Of a stretch of DNA of 64,000 bases, positions 44,316-52,144 are shown piece by piece. Made by a program: the position numbers and the translations under genes. The notes under the pieces are model-generated. The model did not search any database. It was not told the DNA's origin and saw only the letters and a program-made list of their open reading frames with translations. Numbering within the stretch: position 1 is the first letter of the stretch; each line of letters begins with the position of its first letter. Source of the stretch: Verrucomicrobiales bacterium (GTDB taxonomy: Bacteria > Verrucomicrobiota > Verrucomicrobiia > Methylacidiphilales > JAAUTS01); the NCBI GenBank assembly GCA_031256975.1, contig JAIRPN010000003.1, forward strand, positions 1 through 64,000, written 5' to 3'.

Positions 44316-44924
44316 GTGAAAATGGCACAAGACTGTCCCGAAATGGCCGACGCGGATGTGTCGGCCTGCTTGGTGCGTGTGCGTCAGGGGGACGAGACGG
44401 CCATCCGTGCCCTGATACAGTATATGTATCCATTGGTTTATAAGCTGGTACGGGCGAATCTACCCCGTCCCGGGGAAGAAGAGGACTTGGTACAAATGGT
44501 GCTGGTCAGGGTATTCAAGGGACTGGATCAATTTTCCGGTCAGGTGCCATTCAAGCATTGGGTTTCCCGTGTGGCGGTCAATACCTGCTTGAACGTGATC
44601 CGCCATGCCAAACGACGCCCTGAGATACGCATGTCCGATCTCAGCGAAGAGGAGGAACGGGTCGTGCAGGCCCTGTCGGTTTCCGGCCAGGATTTTGACC
44701 GGGAATTGGGGCTGGCGGCCAGGGACTTGGTACAGAATCTGATTTTAGGGTTGAAACCCAAGGAGCAATTACTGGTAAGATTGGTTTATCTTGAAGGTTT
44801 TTCCATCAAGGAGGCGAGCTTGTCCACCGGCTGGAGCATGGGAGCGATTACCATGCGGCTTAGCAGGGCCAAAAGCAAAATGAAGCGGCGTTATGAAGTT
44901 TTGAGCAAACAGGAAAGAGGATGA
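44316..44924 (+). CDS. ECF-type RNA polymerase sigma factor
   Basis: Sigma region 2 is visible at about residues 20-95 (ALIQYMYPLVYKLVRANL, EEEDLVQMVLVRVFKGLDQF, FKHWVSRVAVNTCLNVIRHAKRR). Region 4 covers about 140-195 (LGLKPKEQLLVRLVYLEGFSIKEAS, then WSMGAITMRLSRAKSKMKRR). The GTG start at 44316 is favoured by an AAGGAG site ten bases upstream; an ATG lies two codons later. Its end overlaps the next gene (ATGA), which encodes a small membrane protein that probably serves as its anti-sigma factor. The length is 202 aa. Confidence 0.9.
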   Translation: MKMAQDCPEMADADVSACLVRVRQGDETAIRALIQYMYPLVYKLVRANLPRPGEEEDLVQMVLVRVFKGLDQFSGQVPFKHWVSRVAVNTCLNVIRHAKRRPEIRMSDLSEEEERVVQALSVSGQDFDRELGLAARDLVQNLILGLKPKEQLLVRLVYLEGFSIKEASLSTGWSMGAITMRLSRAKSKMKRRYEVLSKQERG

Positions 44925-45226
44925 TTATGAATCAAAATTCATCAGAGGATCAATTGCAGAAGCTGCTGATAGCCGCTCAGGGAGTCGAGGTGCCGGTACC
45001 CAAGCCTTCCGCGTGGTTTGAACAACGGATGCTTGCCGCTTTGCGGGAGGAGCCCTTGGTGGGCTTTCCGGTAATTGAGGGCAAATTTATTTTTCGCATC
45101 ATGGCTGGGGCTGCATTGTGCATGATCCTCAGCCTGATACTGCCCTTGACCCAATCCAGGAATCCCTACATGGAAGCCTTGGCACAAATCAACAAGACGG
45201 CGCAACTGGAAGTAGGCCATGACTAA
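44921..45226 (+). CDS. Small single-pass membrane protein, possible anti-sigma factor
   Basis: The protein has 101 residues. A cytoplasmic part of about 60 residues (EDQLQKLLIAAQGVEVPVPKPSAWFEQRMLAAL) precedes one membrane helix (FRIMAGAALCMILSLILPL) and a short periplasmic end. Size, topology and translational coupling to the sigma gene resemble CnrY-type anti-sigma factors. No zinc-binding HxxxCxxC motif is seen, so it is not a ZAS-type protein. It overlaps the Spy/CpxP-like gene by eight bases. The anti-sigma role is inference. Confidence 0.65.
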   Translation: MIMNQNSSEDQLQKLLIAAQGVEVPVPKPSAWFEQRMLAALREEPLVGFPVIEGKFIFRIMAGAALCMILSLILPLTQSRNPYMEALAQINKTAQLEVGHD

Positions 45227-45653
45227 TTCCAAATTCAGGCTGACGCTGGTGTTGATTGGCATGTTTGTATTCGGGGCCGTTAGCGGCATTGCCTTGAATA
45301 CCTTTTGGCGCCCTTATTTCCCATCGCCGCCGCATCAAGGGGATATTCAGAGGCATATACTGGAATTTTTAACCCAAAGACTGGGTCTGAGTGAACAGCA
45401 GCAGGAACAAATCAGGCCGATTATAGCTGATTTTTCACGTCAGGTTGAGGAATTTCATCGGCAATCTGTTTCCCAATTGGATGAATTATCCCGGCAAACG
45501 GACGAGAAGATTAGCCAATTTCTGACACCGGAACAAAAGCTGGAACTGCAACGCATGGCCAGTGAGCGGGCGCAGGGATTTAAACGGCATGGTCCGGATA
45601 TGCGTGGGCTGCCGCCACCGCAGCATGGCCCGCCGCCGTTGCCAAAAGGTTGA
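45219..45653 (+). CDS. Spy/CpxP/CnrX-like periplasmic sensor, membrane-anchored
   Basis: An N-terminal membrane anchor (LTLVLIGMFVFGAVSGIAL) is followed by a helical hairpin with FLTQRLGLSEQQQEQIRPIIADF and QFLTPEQKLELQRM, the LTxxQ-type repeats of the Spy/CpxP/ZraP/CnrX family. The tail is rich in Pro and His (HGPDMRGLPPPQHGPP) and could bind metal. With the sigma factor and small membrane protein it resembles the CnrYXH metal-response module. Length is 144 aa. A CCGTTAGCG word lies in the anchor codons at 45287. Confidence 0.8.
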   Translation: MTNSKFRLTLVLIGMFVFGAVSGIALNTFWRPYFPSPPHQGDIQRHILEFLTQRLGLSEQQQEQIRPIIADFSRQVEEFHRQSVSQLDELSRQTDEKISQFLTPEQKLELQRMASERAQGFKRHGPDMRGLPPPQHGPPPLPKG

Positions 45654-45671
45654 TTTATCATAACAAAATCA

Positions 45672-45794
45672 ATGTCTTATTCCGTGGTGAGAAGCGACTT
45701 GCCGGGATTTTTCTTCATAGTCTTGGTTGTGGGGGCTATTGTCGACAGTACATTAGGCAAGACCATCGTGGCGGTGAAATATCCCGGAAAGTGA
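45672..45794 (+). CDS. Possible 40-aa membrane peptide
   Basis: An ATG at 45672 opens a 40-codon frame with one hydrophobic stretch (FFFIVLVVGAIVDSTLG) and the ending IVAVKYPGK. There is no obvious ribosome-binding site and no family match. It lies 18 bp after the sensor gene in a convergent gap and could be part of the same operon. Evidence is limited to the frame and hydrophobicity. Confidence 0.25.
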   Translation: MSYSVVRSDLPGFFFIVLVVGAIVDSTLGKTIVAVKYPGK

Positions 45795-45823
45795 TGGGCG
45801 GAGATGCTGTTCAAAATACTTTA

Positions 45824-45901
45824 GTAGGGGCAGGGCTTGCCCTGCCCTTGTTACTTTATTTTCAGATGTTGCCGTGAGGGTAGGGCAAGCCCTACCCCTA
45901 C
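45824..45901. terminator. Inverted pair of GC-rich palindromes, bidirectional terminator candidate
   Basis: The arm at 45824-45849 contains GGGCAGGGCTTGCCCTGCCC, itself palindromic. The arm at 45876-45901 contains GGGTAGGGCAAGCCCTACCC. The two are reverse complements with three mismatches in 26, around a 26-base AT-rich loop. The element sits between convergent genes, just at the pyk stop codon. The unit resembles a dispersed repeat seen in many environmental genomes (from memory). Confidence 0.65.
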
Positions 45902-45904
45902 GTC

Positions 45905-47344
45905 CTAATGCCGGTAGTAATGCAGGGTGCGGAGTTGTACCGACCAGTAGCGTTTTTCGTGGGTGATCTGGTCGGTGAGGACGACGACCTTGCTGCCCTC
46001 GGGCAATAGCTTTTGGTCGAGGATCATGTTGCGGGCGATGTCCACGTTGACTAGGTGGCTTTCTTCGAAGTCCATCAGCATCGGGTAGACGGCATAACGC
46101 AGGCAGAGGCGGCGTGCCAGTTCAGCATCGGGGGTAAAGACGAAGATGGTGGCGGTGGAGGGGCGTTGTGCGGAGCAGAGTTGCGCGCTGATGCCGCTGC
46201 GGGTGAAGACCAGCAATGCGTCGGCCTGCATCTGGTTGGCGAGTTTAACCGCCGAGGCGGCGGCGTGGTCGCGACTGTCGTTCAGCGGCAGGACGGCGTG
46301 GTATTCGGTCTGGTCGTTCTTTTCAATGCAGTTGGCCACTTTGTCCAGCACTTGCACGCATTTGACCGGGTATTTGCCGACGGTGGTTTCCCCGGAGAGC
46401 ATGATGGCGTCGGTGCGCTCGAACACGGCGTTGGCGACGTCGGTGATTTCCGCGCGGGTGGGCAGCGGGTTCTGGATCATGCTTTCCAGCATGTGGGTGG
46501 CGACGATGACGGGCTTGCCGACGTTGAGGCATTTGTTGACGATGTTGCGCTGGACGATGGGGAGTTCCTCGTAGGGCCACTCGATGCCGAGGTCGCCGCG
46601 CGCAACCATGATGCCGTCGGCCTCGCGGATGATTTCCTCGATGTTGTGTACCGCCGACTGATCCTCGATCTTGGCGATGATGAAGGTGTCGGGGCGTCCC
46701 TCGGCGGCAAGGACCTGTCGCAGCAGGGAGACGTCGTTGGCTTCGCGCACGAAGGACAGCGCGACGATGTCCACGCCGATTTCGGCGCCAACCCTCAGGT
46801 CGCCCAGGTCTTTCTCGGTGAGGGCGGGGAGTTTGACCTTGATGCCGGGGAGGTTGATGTGGCGGCGGCTGCCCATGACGCCGGGGGTGAGGACCTGGCA
46901 GACCAGTTCCTGGTTGCGTTTCTCCTTCACCATCATTTCGATGACGCCGTTGTCCACCAGCACGATGTCGCCGACCTTGATGTCGTCGACCAACGAGTCG
47001 TAGTTGGTGTCGACGGAGCGTTCCTCGACGGAGATGTGCCCGCGCACGGTGAAGGTAAAGGTGTCGCCGATCTTGAGGTCGAGCTTGTTGGGCAGGTCGC
47101 CGGTGCGGATGGCGGGGCCCTGGGTGTCCATCAGAATGGCGGTGGAGCGCCCGAGTTCCTGGCTGACCTGCCGGATGGCGGGGACGATCTTGCGCACCCA
47201 GTCGTGGGCGGCGTGGGACATGTTGAGACGGAAGACATTGACGCCGGCCAGGATCAGTTCGCGCAGAATTTCGGGGGAATCGGTGGCGGGGCCCAGAGTA
47301 GAAACGATTTTGGTTTTTCTCACGGGGACAGGATAGGGCAGCAT
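45905..47344 (-). CDS. pyk: Pyruvate kinase
   Basis: The last step of glycolysis, phosphoenolpyruvate to pyruvate with ATP formation. The start at 47344 (MLPYPVPVRKTKIVSTLGPATD) is chosen after a GGGGT site; a GTG seven codons later is possible, and an upstream frame extension lacks family similarity. MDTQGPAIRTGDLP, the catalytic MVARGDLGIEWPYEELP, the KIEDQSAV lysine and MLSGETTVGKYPVKCV are present. The length is 479 aa with the usual C-terminal domain. It is divergent from the alcohol dehydrogenase gene. Confidence 0.97.
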   Translation of the reverse strand: MLPYPVPVRKTKIVSTLGPATDSPEILRELILAGVNVFRLNMSHAAHDWVRKIVPAIRQVSQELGRSTAILMDTQGPAIRTGDLPNKLDLKIGDTFTFTVRGHISVEERSVDTNYDSLVDDIKVGDIVLVDNGVIEMMVKEKRNQELVCQVLTPGVMGSRRHINLPGIKVKLPALTEKDLGDLRVGAEIGVDIVALSFVREANDVSLLRQVLAAEGRPDTFIIAKIEDQSAVHNIEEIIREADGIMVARGDLGIEWPYEELPIVQRNIVNKCLNVGKPVIVATHMLESMIQNPLPTRAEITDVANAVFERTDAIMLSGETTVGKYPVKCVQVLDKVANCIEKNDQTEYHAVLPLNDSRDHAAASAVKLANQMQADALLVFTRSGISAQLCSAQRPSTATIFVFTPDAELARRLCLRYAVYPMLMDFEESHLVNVDIARNMILDQKLLPEGSKVVVLTDQITHEKRYWSVQLRTLHYYRH

Positions 47345-47416
47345 ACCCCGAAAGGCAAATCCGGATGCGGCTGCATATCTTCTTGTGACCCGGCGGGAGG
47401 GGAGTAGGATTTGCGG

Positions 47417-48559
47417 ATGCAAAACTTCACTTTCAAGAATCCCACGGAGATATTATTCGGCAAGGGGACCATTGCGAAGATTGGCAGCCGGATACCGGCT
47501 GATAAGCCGGTGTTGCTGTTGTACGGCGGCGGTTCGATCAAGCGCAACGGGGTGTATGACCAGGTGAGAGCGGCGTTGCGGAATCATCCGGCGCTGCATG
47601 AGTTCGGCGGTGTCGAAGCCAATCCGCTGTTCGAAACCTGCATGCAGGCGGTGGAACTGGTCAAAGGGCAGAAGATTGGGTTTATCCTTGCCGTGGGTGG
47701 CGGGTCGGTGCTGGACGCGGCGAAATTCATCGCGGCGGCGGTGAATTATGACGGTGATCCCTGGGGGATTCTGCAAGCCCATGGACAGGGATTGAAGTCG
47801 GCGCTGCCGATTGGCACGGTGTTGACGCTGCCGGCGACCGGGTCGGAAGCCAATGGCAATTCGGTGATTTCACGCCGGGAGACGCAGGAGAAGCTGGCAT
47901 TTGGTTCCCCGCTGGTATTTCCGGTATTTTCGGTGCTGGATCCGGAGACTACATTTACTTTGCCGCGGAAACAGGTGCGCAACGGGATTGTCGATTCTTT
48001 CATGCATGTGATGGAGCAATACATGACTTATCCGTCGCAGGCCCCCTTGCAGGACCGTTTTGCCGAGGGGGTAGTGCAGACTTTGATAGAGACCGGGCCG
48101 GTGACATTGGACAACCCGCAGGATTATGAGTCGCGGGCGGCATTTATGTGGAGCGCGACGCTGGCGTTGAACATGCTGATCGGCGCGGGAGTTCCCCAGG
48201 ACTGGTCGACGCATGGCATCGGGCATGAATTGACGGCATTTTACGGACTGGATCACGCGGAAACACTGGCGATTATCCTGCCGGGGGTGTGGCGGCACCA
48301 GTTTGCGCGCAAGAAAGAGAAGCTGGAGCAATATGGCCGGCGGGTATGGGGGGTGGATACGGCGGAGCAGGCGATTGCGAAGACGGAGGAGTTTTTAAAA
48401 TCACTGGGGATGCCGGTCCGGCTGGCGGATTACAAGATTGACGTAAAGGAGGCGGCGGGGAAGATCCGCGCCCGTTTTGCGGAGCGCGGCACCAAGTTGG
48501 GAGAGCATGGCGACATCGGGCCGGAGCAGGTGGCGGAGATTGTGCTGGGCAGGGCGTAA
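47417..48559 (+). CDS. yqhD: Iron-containing alcohol dehydrogenase, YqhD type
   Basis: This is an NADPH-dependent aldehyde reductase. The sequence follows E. coli YqhD closely along its whole length: NFTFKNPTEILFGKGTI, ILAVGGGSVLDAAKFIAAA, LTLPATGSEANGNSVIS and DRFAEGVVQTLIETGP. The metal-binding region is GVPQDWSTHGIGHELTAFYGLDHAETLAI, with Asp and His ligands. The 380-aa length is normal. The GGGS motif indicates NADPH use. It probably detoxifies short aldehydes. The start at 47417 follows AGGA at good distance; it is 73 bp from the divergent pyk start. Confidence 0.93.
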   Translation: MQNFTFKNPTEILFGKGTIAKIGSRIPADKPVLLLYGGGSIKRNGVYDQVRAALRNHPALHEFGGVEANPLFETCMQAVELVKGQKIGFILAVGGGSVLDAAKFIAAAVNYDGDPWGILQAHGQGLKSALPIGTVLTLPATGSEANGNSVISRRETQEKLAFGSPLVFPVFSVLDPETTFTLPRKQVRNGIVDSFMHVMEQYMTYPSQAPLQDRFAEGVVQTLIETGPVTLDNPQDYESRAAFMWSATLALNMLIGAGVPQDWSTHGIGHELTAFYGLDHAETLAIILPGVWRHQFARKKEKLEQYGRRVWGVDTAEQAIAKTEEFLKSLGMPVRLADYKIDVKEAAGKIRARFAERGTKLGEHGDIGPEQVAEIVLGRA

Positions 48560-48568
48560 TTATTGAAT

Positions 48569-49255
48569 ATGAGTGGCAAATTGTATGTGGTGGCGACACC
48601 GATTGGCAACCTGGAGGATTTGACCTTGCGGGCCTTGCGGGTGTTGAAGGAAGTAAACTTGATCGCGGCGGAGGATACGCGGCACACGGGGTTGCTGTTG
48701 AAGCATTTCAGCATCGAGACTCCGCAGGCGAGTTATCACAAGTTCAACGAGGCGAAGCGTCTCGGTGAATTTGTCCAGCGTTTCGCCAACGGGGAAAGTA
48801 TCGCGCTGGTCAGCGACGCGGGCATGCCGGGAGTGTCGGACCCCGGTGAACGGTTGATTCGCGAATGCCTGGAACAAGGGGTGGATGTGGAAGTGATTCC
48901 GGGGCCGTCGGCGGTGTTGCACGCGCTGGTGGCGTCGGGGTTGAAAATCACGCCGTTTTATTTCGGCGGTTTCCTGCCGGTCAAGGGCGGGGCGCGGCAG
49001 AAGGAACTGGCGGCGGCCGAGGAACGCGAGAGCACCAGCATTTACTTTGAATCGCCTTACCGTATCATGCGGACCCTGGAGGATTGCGTGACCGTCATCC
49101 CCGACGCAGTGGTTTGCGTGGCGCGTGAACTGACCAAGAAGTTTGAGGAGGTCAAACGCGGGAGGCCGGAAGAAGTGTTGCAGTATTTCCGCGGGGAAGG
49201 AAAGGCCAAGGGGGAGATCACTTTTCTGGTACAGGGCCGCAATGAGCGGAATTGA
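48569..49255 (+). CDS. rsmI: 16S rRNA (cytidine-1402-2'-O)-methyltransferase
   Basis: RsmI methylates the ribose of C1402 in 16S rRNA. Typical segments are GKLYVVATPIGNLEDLTLRAL, the AEDTRHTGLLLKHF motif, ALVSDAGMPGVSDPGERLI and VIPGPSAVLHALVASGL, with the later FYFESPYRI-like stretch and CVARELTKKFEEVKRG. The length of 228 aa is shorter than E. coli RsmI (286 aa) because the C-terminal domain is missing, which is common outside Proteobacteria. The ATG at 48569 is used instead of a TTG two codons upstream. Confidence 0.94.
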   Translation: MSGKLYVVATPIGNLEDLTLRALRVLKEVNLIAAEDTRHTGLLLKHFSIETPQASYHKFNEAKRLGEFVQRFANGESIALVSDAGMPGVSDPGERLIRECLEQGVDVEVIPGPSAVLHALVASGLKITPFYFGGFLPVKGGARQKELAAAEERESTSIYFESPYRIMRTLEDCVTVIPDAVVCVARELTKKFEEVKRGRPEEVLQYFRGEGKAKGEITFLVQGRNERN

Positions 49256-49285
49256 CAGCTAAGTCATTGATGCCTAATAAGAAGT

Positions 49286-49891
49286 ATGCGATTTTTTATT
49301 TTAATGAGTGTGTTGGGTTTGCTGGGTTCGCCGTTGGTGGCGGATCAGGTGCTGGCCCAGTCCCAGGAACCGTTGCCTGCCGCGGCTCCCGCCGCACCTG
49401 CCAAGGCCAATACCGGCAATGCCAGTTTGACTTCTCCCGCCAACGCCCAGGCTCCCGAGCAGGAGGCTTGGGATTTGCCGGTGCAATTGGATCCCAAGGT
49501 ACAGATTGGCAAGATTTTTGATTTTCTGAACGATCCGAAACTGACCAAGACCGGGGACAACAAGGTGATCCAGGAGGAGTTCGACTATTTCAATTACGGC
49601 GCGGTGACCAAGGCGCAGCGGGAAGCGCGCAAGGGGCATTATTATATCGTGAGTTTCACCAACGAGGGGCCCGCCACCGACCTGAGCATTCGCATGGATT
49701 TCCGCCAGTTGCTGTCGCGCGACACGGTCAATACGCTGGAAGTTCCGTTCAAGGGCGCCAAGGGCGATTACAAGCAGCAGTTCGTGATTGCCGGGGACAT
49801 GTACCGCGCCTATGGCGACGTGAATTCCTGGCGCATCTCGGTGGTCAGGGACGGCAAGATCGTGGCGCAGAAAAAATCCTACGTGTGGTAA
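49286..49891 (+). CDS. Hypothetical exported protein ahead of exbB, 201 aa
   Basis: No family was recognised. The signal peptide (FFILMSVLGLLGSPLVADQVLAQ) is followed by an Ala/Pro-rich linker and a beta-rich domain (about 65-201) containing HYYIVSFTNEGPATDLSIRMDFRQL and WRISVVRDGKIVAQKKSYVW. It lies 12 bp before exbB and 30 bp after rsmI, so it belongs to the ExbB/ExbD/TonB transcript. It may be a periplasmic partner of the energised TonB system, which is inferred from position only. Confidence 0.7.
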   Translation: MRFFILMSVLGLLGSPLVADQVLAQSQEPLPAAAPAAPAKANTGNASLTSPANAQAPEQEAWDLPVQLDPKVQIGKIFDFLNDPKLTKTGDNKVIQEEFDYFNYGAVTKAQREARKGHYYIVSFTNEGPATDLSIRMDFRQLLSRDTVNTLEVPFKGAKGDYKQQFVIAGDMYRAYGDVNSWRISVVRDGKIVAQKKSYVW

Positions 49892-49903
49892 AGGACGCCA
49901 ATC

Positions 49904-50659
49904 ATGAACCTGAGTTTGTTTGAGATTATCCAACGCGGCGGCCCGGTGATGGGCTTGCTGTTCCTGTGCAGCGTACTGGCCATCGGCGTGTTTGCCGAGC
50001 GCCTGATTTTCTTTCATCGCTGCTCGATCAATCTCAACCATTTTCTCAAGGGCATCACCAACCTGCTGCGGCAGGGGCGCTATGACGAGGCGGTTGAGCG
50101 TTGCGACGAGGCCTACGGCCCGGCGGTGAAGGTGGTCCAGACCGGCATCATCAAGCGTGAATTGCCGAAGTCGGAGCTGCGCGAGGTCTTGCAGGAGGCG
50201 GCCCAGTTGCAAATCCCCCGTTTGGAGAGCAACATGATTTTATTATCGACCATCGCCAGCATCGCGCCGCTGCTCGGATTGCTCGGCACGGTGATCGGCA
50301 TGTTCAAGACTTTCGAGCAGATGAACATCAGCGTGGGCGCGGCGCCCATCAGTGATTTGTCGGGCGGCATCTGGGAAGCCTTGATGACCGCCGCCGCCGG
50401 CTTGATGGTGGCGATTCCCTGCTACGTGGCTTACAATTACCTGACCATCCGGCTGAATGCGATTGTCGCCGACATCGAGCGGGCGGGCATCGAGATTGTG
50501 CAACTGGTCAACGAAAAGCCCGAGACCAGCCAGGAGACTCCCGCCGAGAAAAAAGTCGTGGCGATGGTCCAGCCGGAAAAGGACAAGAAACCCGATGCGA
50601 AACCCGAGGTCAAGGAAGATGCCGACAAGGAAAAGCGCATCAACTATTGGCCCAAATAG
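49904..50659 (+). CDS. exbB: MotA/TolQ/ExbB proton channel protein
   Basis: ExbB-type proteins use the proton gradient to energise TonB. Three membrane helices are visible: GPVMGLLFLCSVLAIGVFAERL, then TIASIAPLLGLLGTVIGMFKTF with the conserved Thr, and WEALMTAAAGLMVAIPCYVAYNYL. The cytoplasmic tail after residue 200 is long and highly charged (EKKVVAMVQPEKDKKPDAKPEVKEDADKEK), which is unusual. Length is 251 aa. It is followed 18 bp later by exbD. Confidence 0.93.
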   Translation: MNLSLFEIIQRGGPVMGLLFLCSVLAIGVFAERLIFFHRCSINLNHFLKGITNLLRQGRYDEAVERCDEAYGPAVKVVQTGIIKRELPKSELREVLQEAAQLQIPRLESNMILLSTIASIAPLLGLLGTVIGMFKTFEQMNISVGAAPISDLSGGIWEALMTAAAGLMVAIPCYVAYNYLTIRLNAIVADIERAGIEIVQLVNEKPETSQETPAEKKVVAMVQPEKDKKPDAKPEVKEDADKEKRINYWPK

Positions 50660-50677
50660 ACGGGTTGTTCCGAATCC

Positions 50678-51100
50678 ATGAAATTGCGACGCAGCATCAA
50701 GCCGATCAGCGGTCCTTTTGACATGACCCCGTTGATCAACGTGGTGTTGCTGTTGCTGGTATTCTTTCTGCTGAGCTCGACCTTTGTCATCCAGCCCGGT
50801 ATCAAGGTGAATCCGCCGGCGGCGATGACCCTGAGCGGCCTGCGGGATTCCCGTTATGTCATCAATGTGACGGCCCAGGACCCGCCGTTGATTTTCTTCA
50901 ACAACCAGATCACCAACATGGATAATCTGGAACAGGAATTGAAGCAAATCGCCCAAAAACAACCGGGGGTCAATGTGGTTTTGCGTGCCGACCAGAATGT
51001 GTCGCACGGCGTGGTTACCGACATTCTCAACCGGGCCTTTGCTGCCGGGGTCAATGTGTTGATTGCCACCCAGCCGGCCGTGCCTGCCGCCACGCCGTAA
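50678..51100 (+). CDS. exbD: ExbD/TolR biopolymer transport protein
   Basis: This is the partner of ExbB. One membrane helix carries the essential Asp-like region (MTPLINVVLLLLVFFLLSSTF) with the conserved P-L-I-N-V pattern, where Asn replaces the usual Asp (DxxxxLL in most ExbD). The periplasmic domain ends with VVLRADQNVSHGVVTDILNRAFAAGV, typical of the family. Length is 140 aa. The Asn at the position where ExbD normally has the proton-carrying Asp deserves attention. TonB starts one base after the stop. Confidence 0.9.
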   Translation: MKLRRSIKPISGPFDMTPLINVVLLLLVFFLLSSTFVIQPGIKVNPPAAMTLSGLRDSRYVINVTAQDPPLIFFNNQITNMDNLEQELKQIAQKQPGVNVVLRADQNVSHGVVTDILNRAFAAGVNVLIATQPAVPAATP

Positions 51101-51101
51101 A

Positions 51102-51896
51102 ATGAATGCGTTGCCGCTACACGAGCTTTGGGAAAAACTGTTTCCGCAGGAACGACGCTGGTTGTCCTGGCTGATTATTCTGGTGTTGGTATTGCACTTG
51201 GCAGCGTTTGCTTTGTTGAGAATCAGGCAGGCCGCGCCGCTAACATCCAAGGCTCCCTTGCTGCAAACCACGGCGCTGACGGCGCTTTCATCGGGACCCG
51301 ACAAAATGTCTGCTGCCACGGTTGCCGGGGATTTGGTATGGCTCGACTGGCGGGATCCCAGCGCGCCGATTCTGCCGCGTGGTCCGTTGCCGGCGCTGCC
51401 TTCCGGGATATTGCCGGGGGAGATGTCGGGCTTGTCCAAACCCCTGGCTTCGGGAAGTTCCGTGGTTTCGGTGGCGGCGAAGTTGAACACCGAATTGCCG
51501 TCGATTGTGCAGCAGGTGCAGGGATCGCTGTTCGCCTTTCGCCCGACTCCCAAGGAAGTGCAAATTGAAACACCGCCGCAGCTCAGCGGTACGGTGGTGG
51601 AAATCAGCGGGGACTTGTCGGGACGCGCGGTGGTGAAAAAGACCGACCTGCCGCAGCCGGAGGTTGACCGCAATTTGCGCGTGACCATTTGCCAGTTGGC
51701 GGTGAACGCAGGCGGGATGGTGGAAAATGTGCTGGTCGACAGCTCCTGCGATGATCCGGCAATCGACCAGTTGGCGGTGCAGGAATTGAAAAACTGGCAA
51801 TTCGCTCCCGGTTCGGGATTACAGTGGGGCAAGGCGATCGTTTACTGGCATTTCAAGGGCAAGAGCGCGTCCCCTGCTGCGGAGAACAATCCATGA
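51102..51896 (+). CDS. TonB-like energy transducer
   Basis: An N-terminal membrane anchor (WLSWLIILVLVLHLAAFALL) is followed by a periplasmic linker and a C-terminal TonB-type domain. The latter has VTICQLAVNAGGMVENVLVDSSCDDPAIDQLAVQELKNWQF and GLQWGKAIVYWHFKG, in the pattern of TonB_C (the NAxGxV, A..A...W.F pattern). Length is 264 aa. The linker is shorter and less Pro-rich than in E. coli TonB. It overlaps the zinc-ribbon gene by four bases. No TonB-dependent receptor is encoded in this window. Confidence 0.85.
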   Translation: MNALPLHELWEKLFPQERRWLSWLIILVLVLHLAAFALLRIRQAAPLTSKAPLLQTTALTALSSGPDKMSAATVAGDLVWLDWRDPSAPILPRGPLPALPSGILPGEMSGLSKPLASGSSVVSVAAKLNTELPSIVQQVQGSLFAFRPTPKEVQIETPPQLSGTVVEISGDLSGRAVVKKTDLPQPEVDRNLRVTICQLAVNAGGMVENVLVDSSCDDPAIDQLAVQELKNWQFAPGSGLQWGKAIVYWHFKGKSASPAAENNP

Positions 51897-52135
51897 GCAT
51901 GGAAATTTCCTCATTCTTTTGGCTGTATATTGCACTTTTCCTTGCGGTGATCTTCGGGGCTTGGCTAAGCTTTGCGTGGCGTTGTCGCAAGATCCGGCAG
52001 GGTGCGCACAAAGCCTACGCATGTCCCAGTTGCGGGGAAAAAATTCGCGTCAAGAACGAGGTGGTCTTTGTGCGTTGCCCGCATTGCGGCGCGCGGATCG
52101 CCATTGGCGAATTGCTCGAACGGGGCAGGCATTAG
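51893..52135 (+). CDS. Small membrane protein with zinc ribbon, 80 aa
   Basis: One membrane helix (FFWLYIALFLAVIFGAWLSF) is followed by a basic stretch and a cytoplasmic zinc ribbon: CPSCGEK and CPHCGARI, each CxxC, about 20 residues apart. No specific family was recognised. The ATG overlaps the TonB stop by four bases, and guaA starts nine bases after its end, so it is locked into the operon. It may link the TonB system to a cytoplasmic partner; that is conjecture. Confidence 0.75.
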   Translation: MSMEISSFFWLYIALFLAVIFGAWLSFAWRCRKIRQGAHKAYACPSCGEKIRVKNEVVFVRCPHCGARIAIGELLERGRH

Positions 52136-52144
52136 AATTTAATT

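Noticed and set aside
46055-47407. 450-codon frame opposite pyk
   Set aside because: It is the complement of a GC-rich conserved gene; composition is atypical and no domain is visible.
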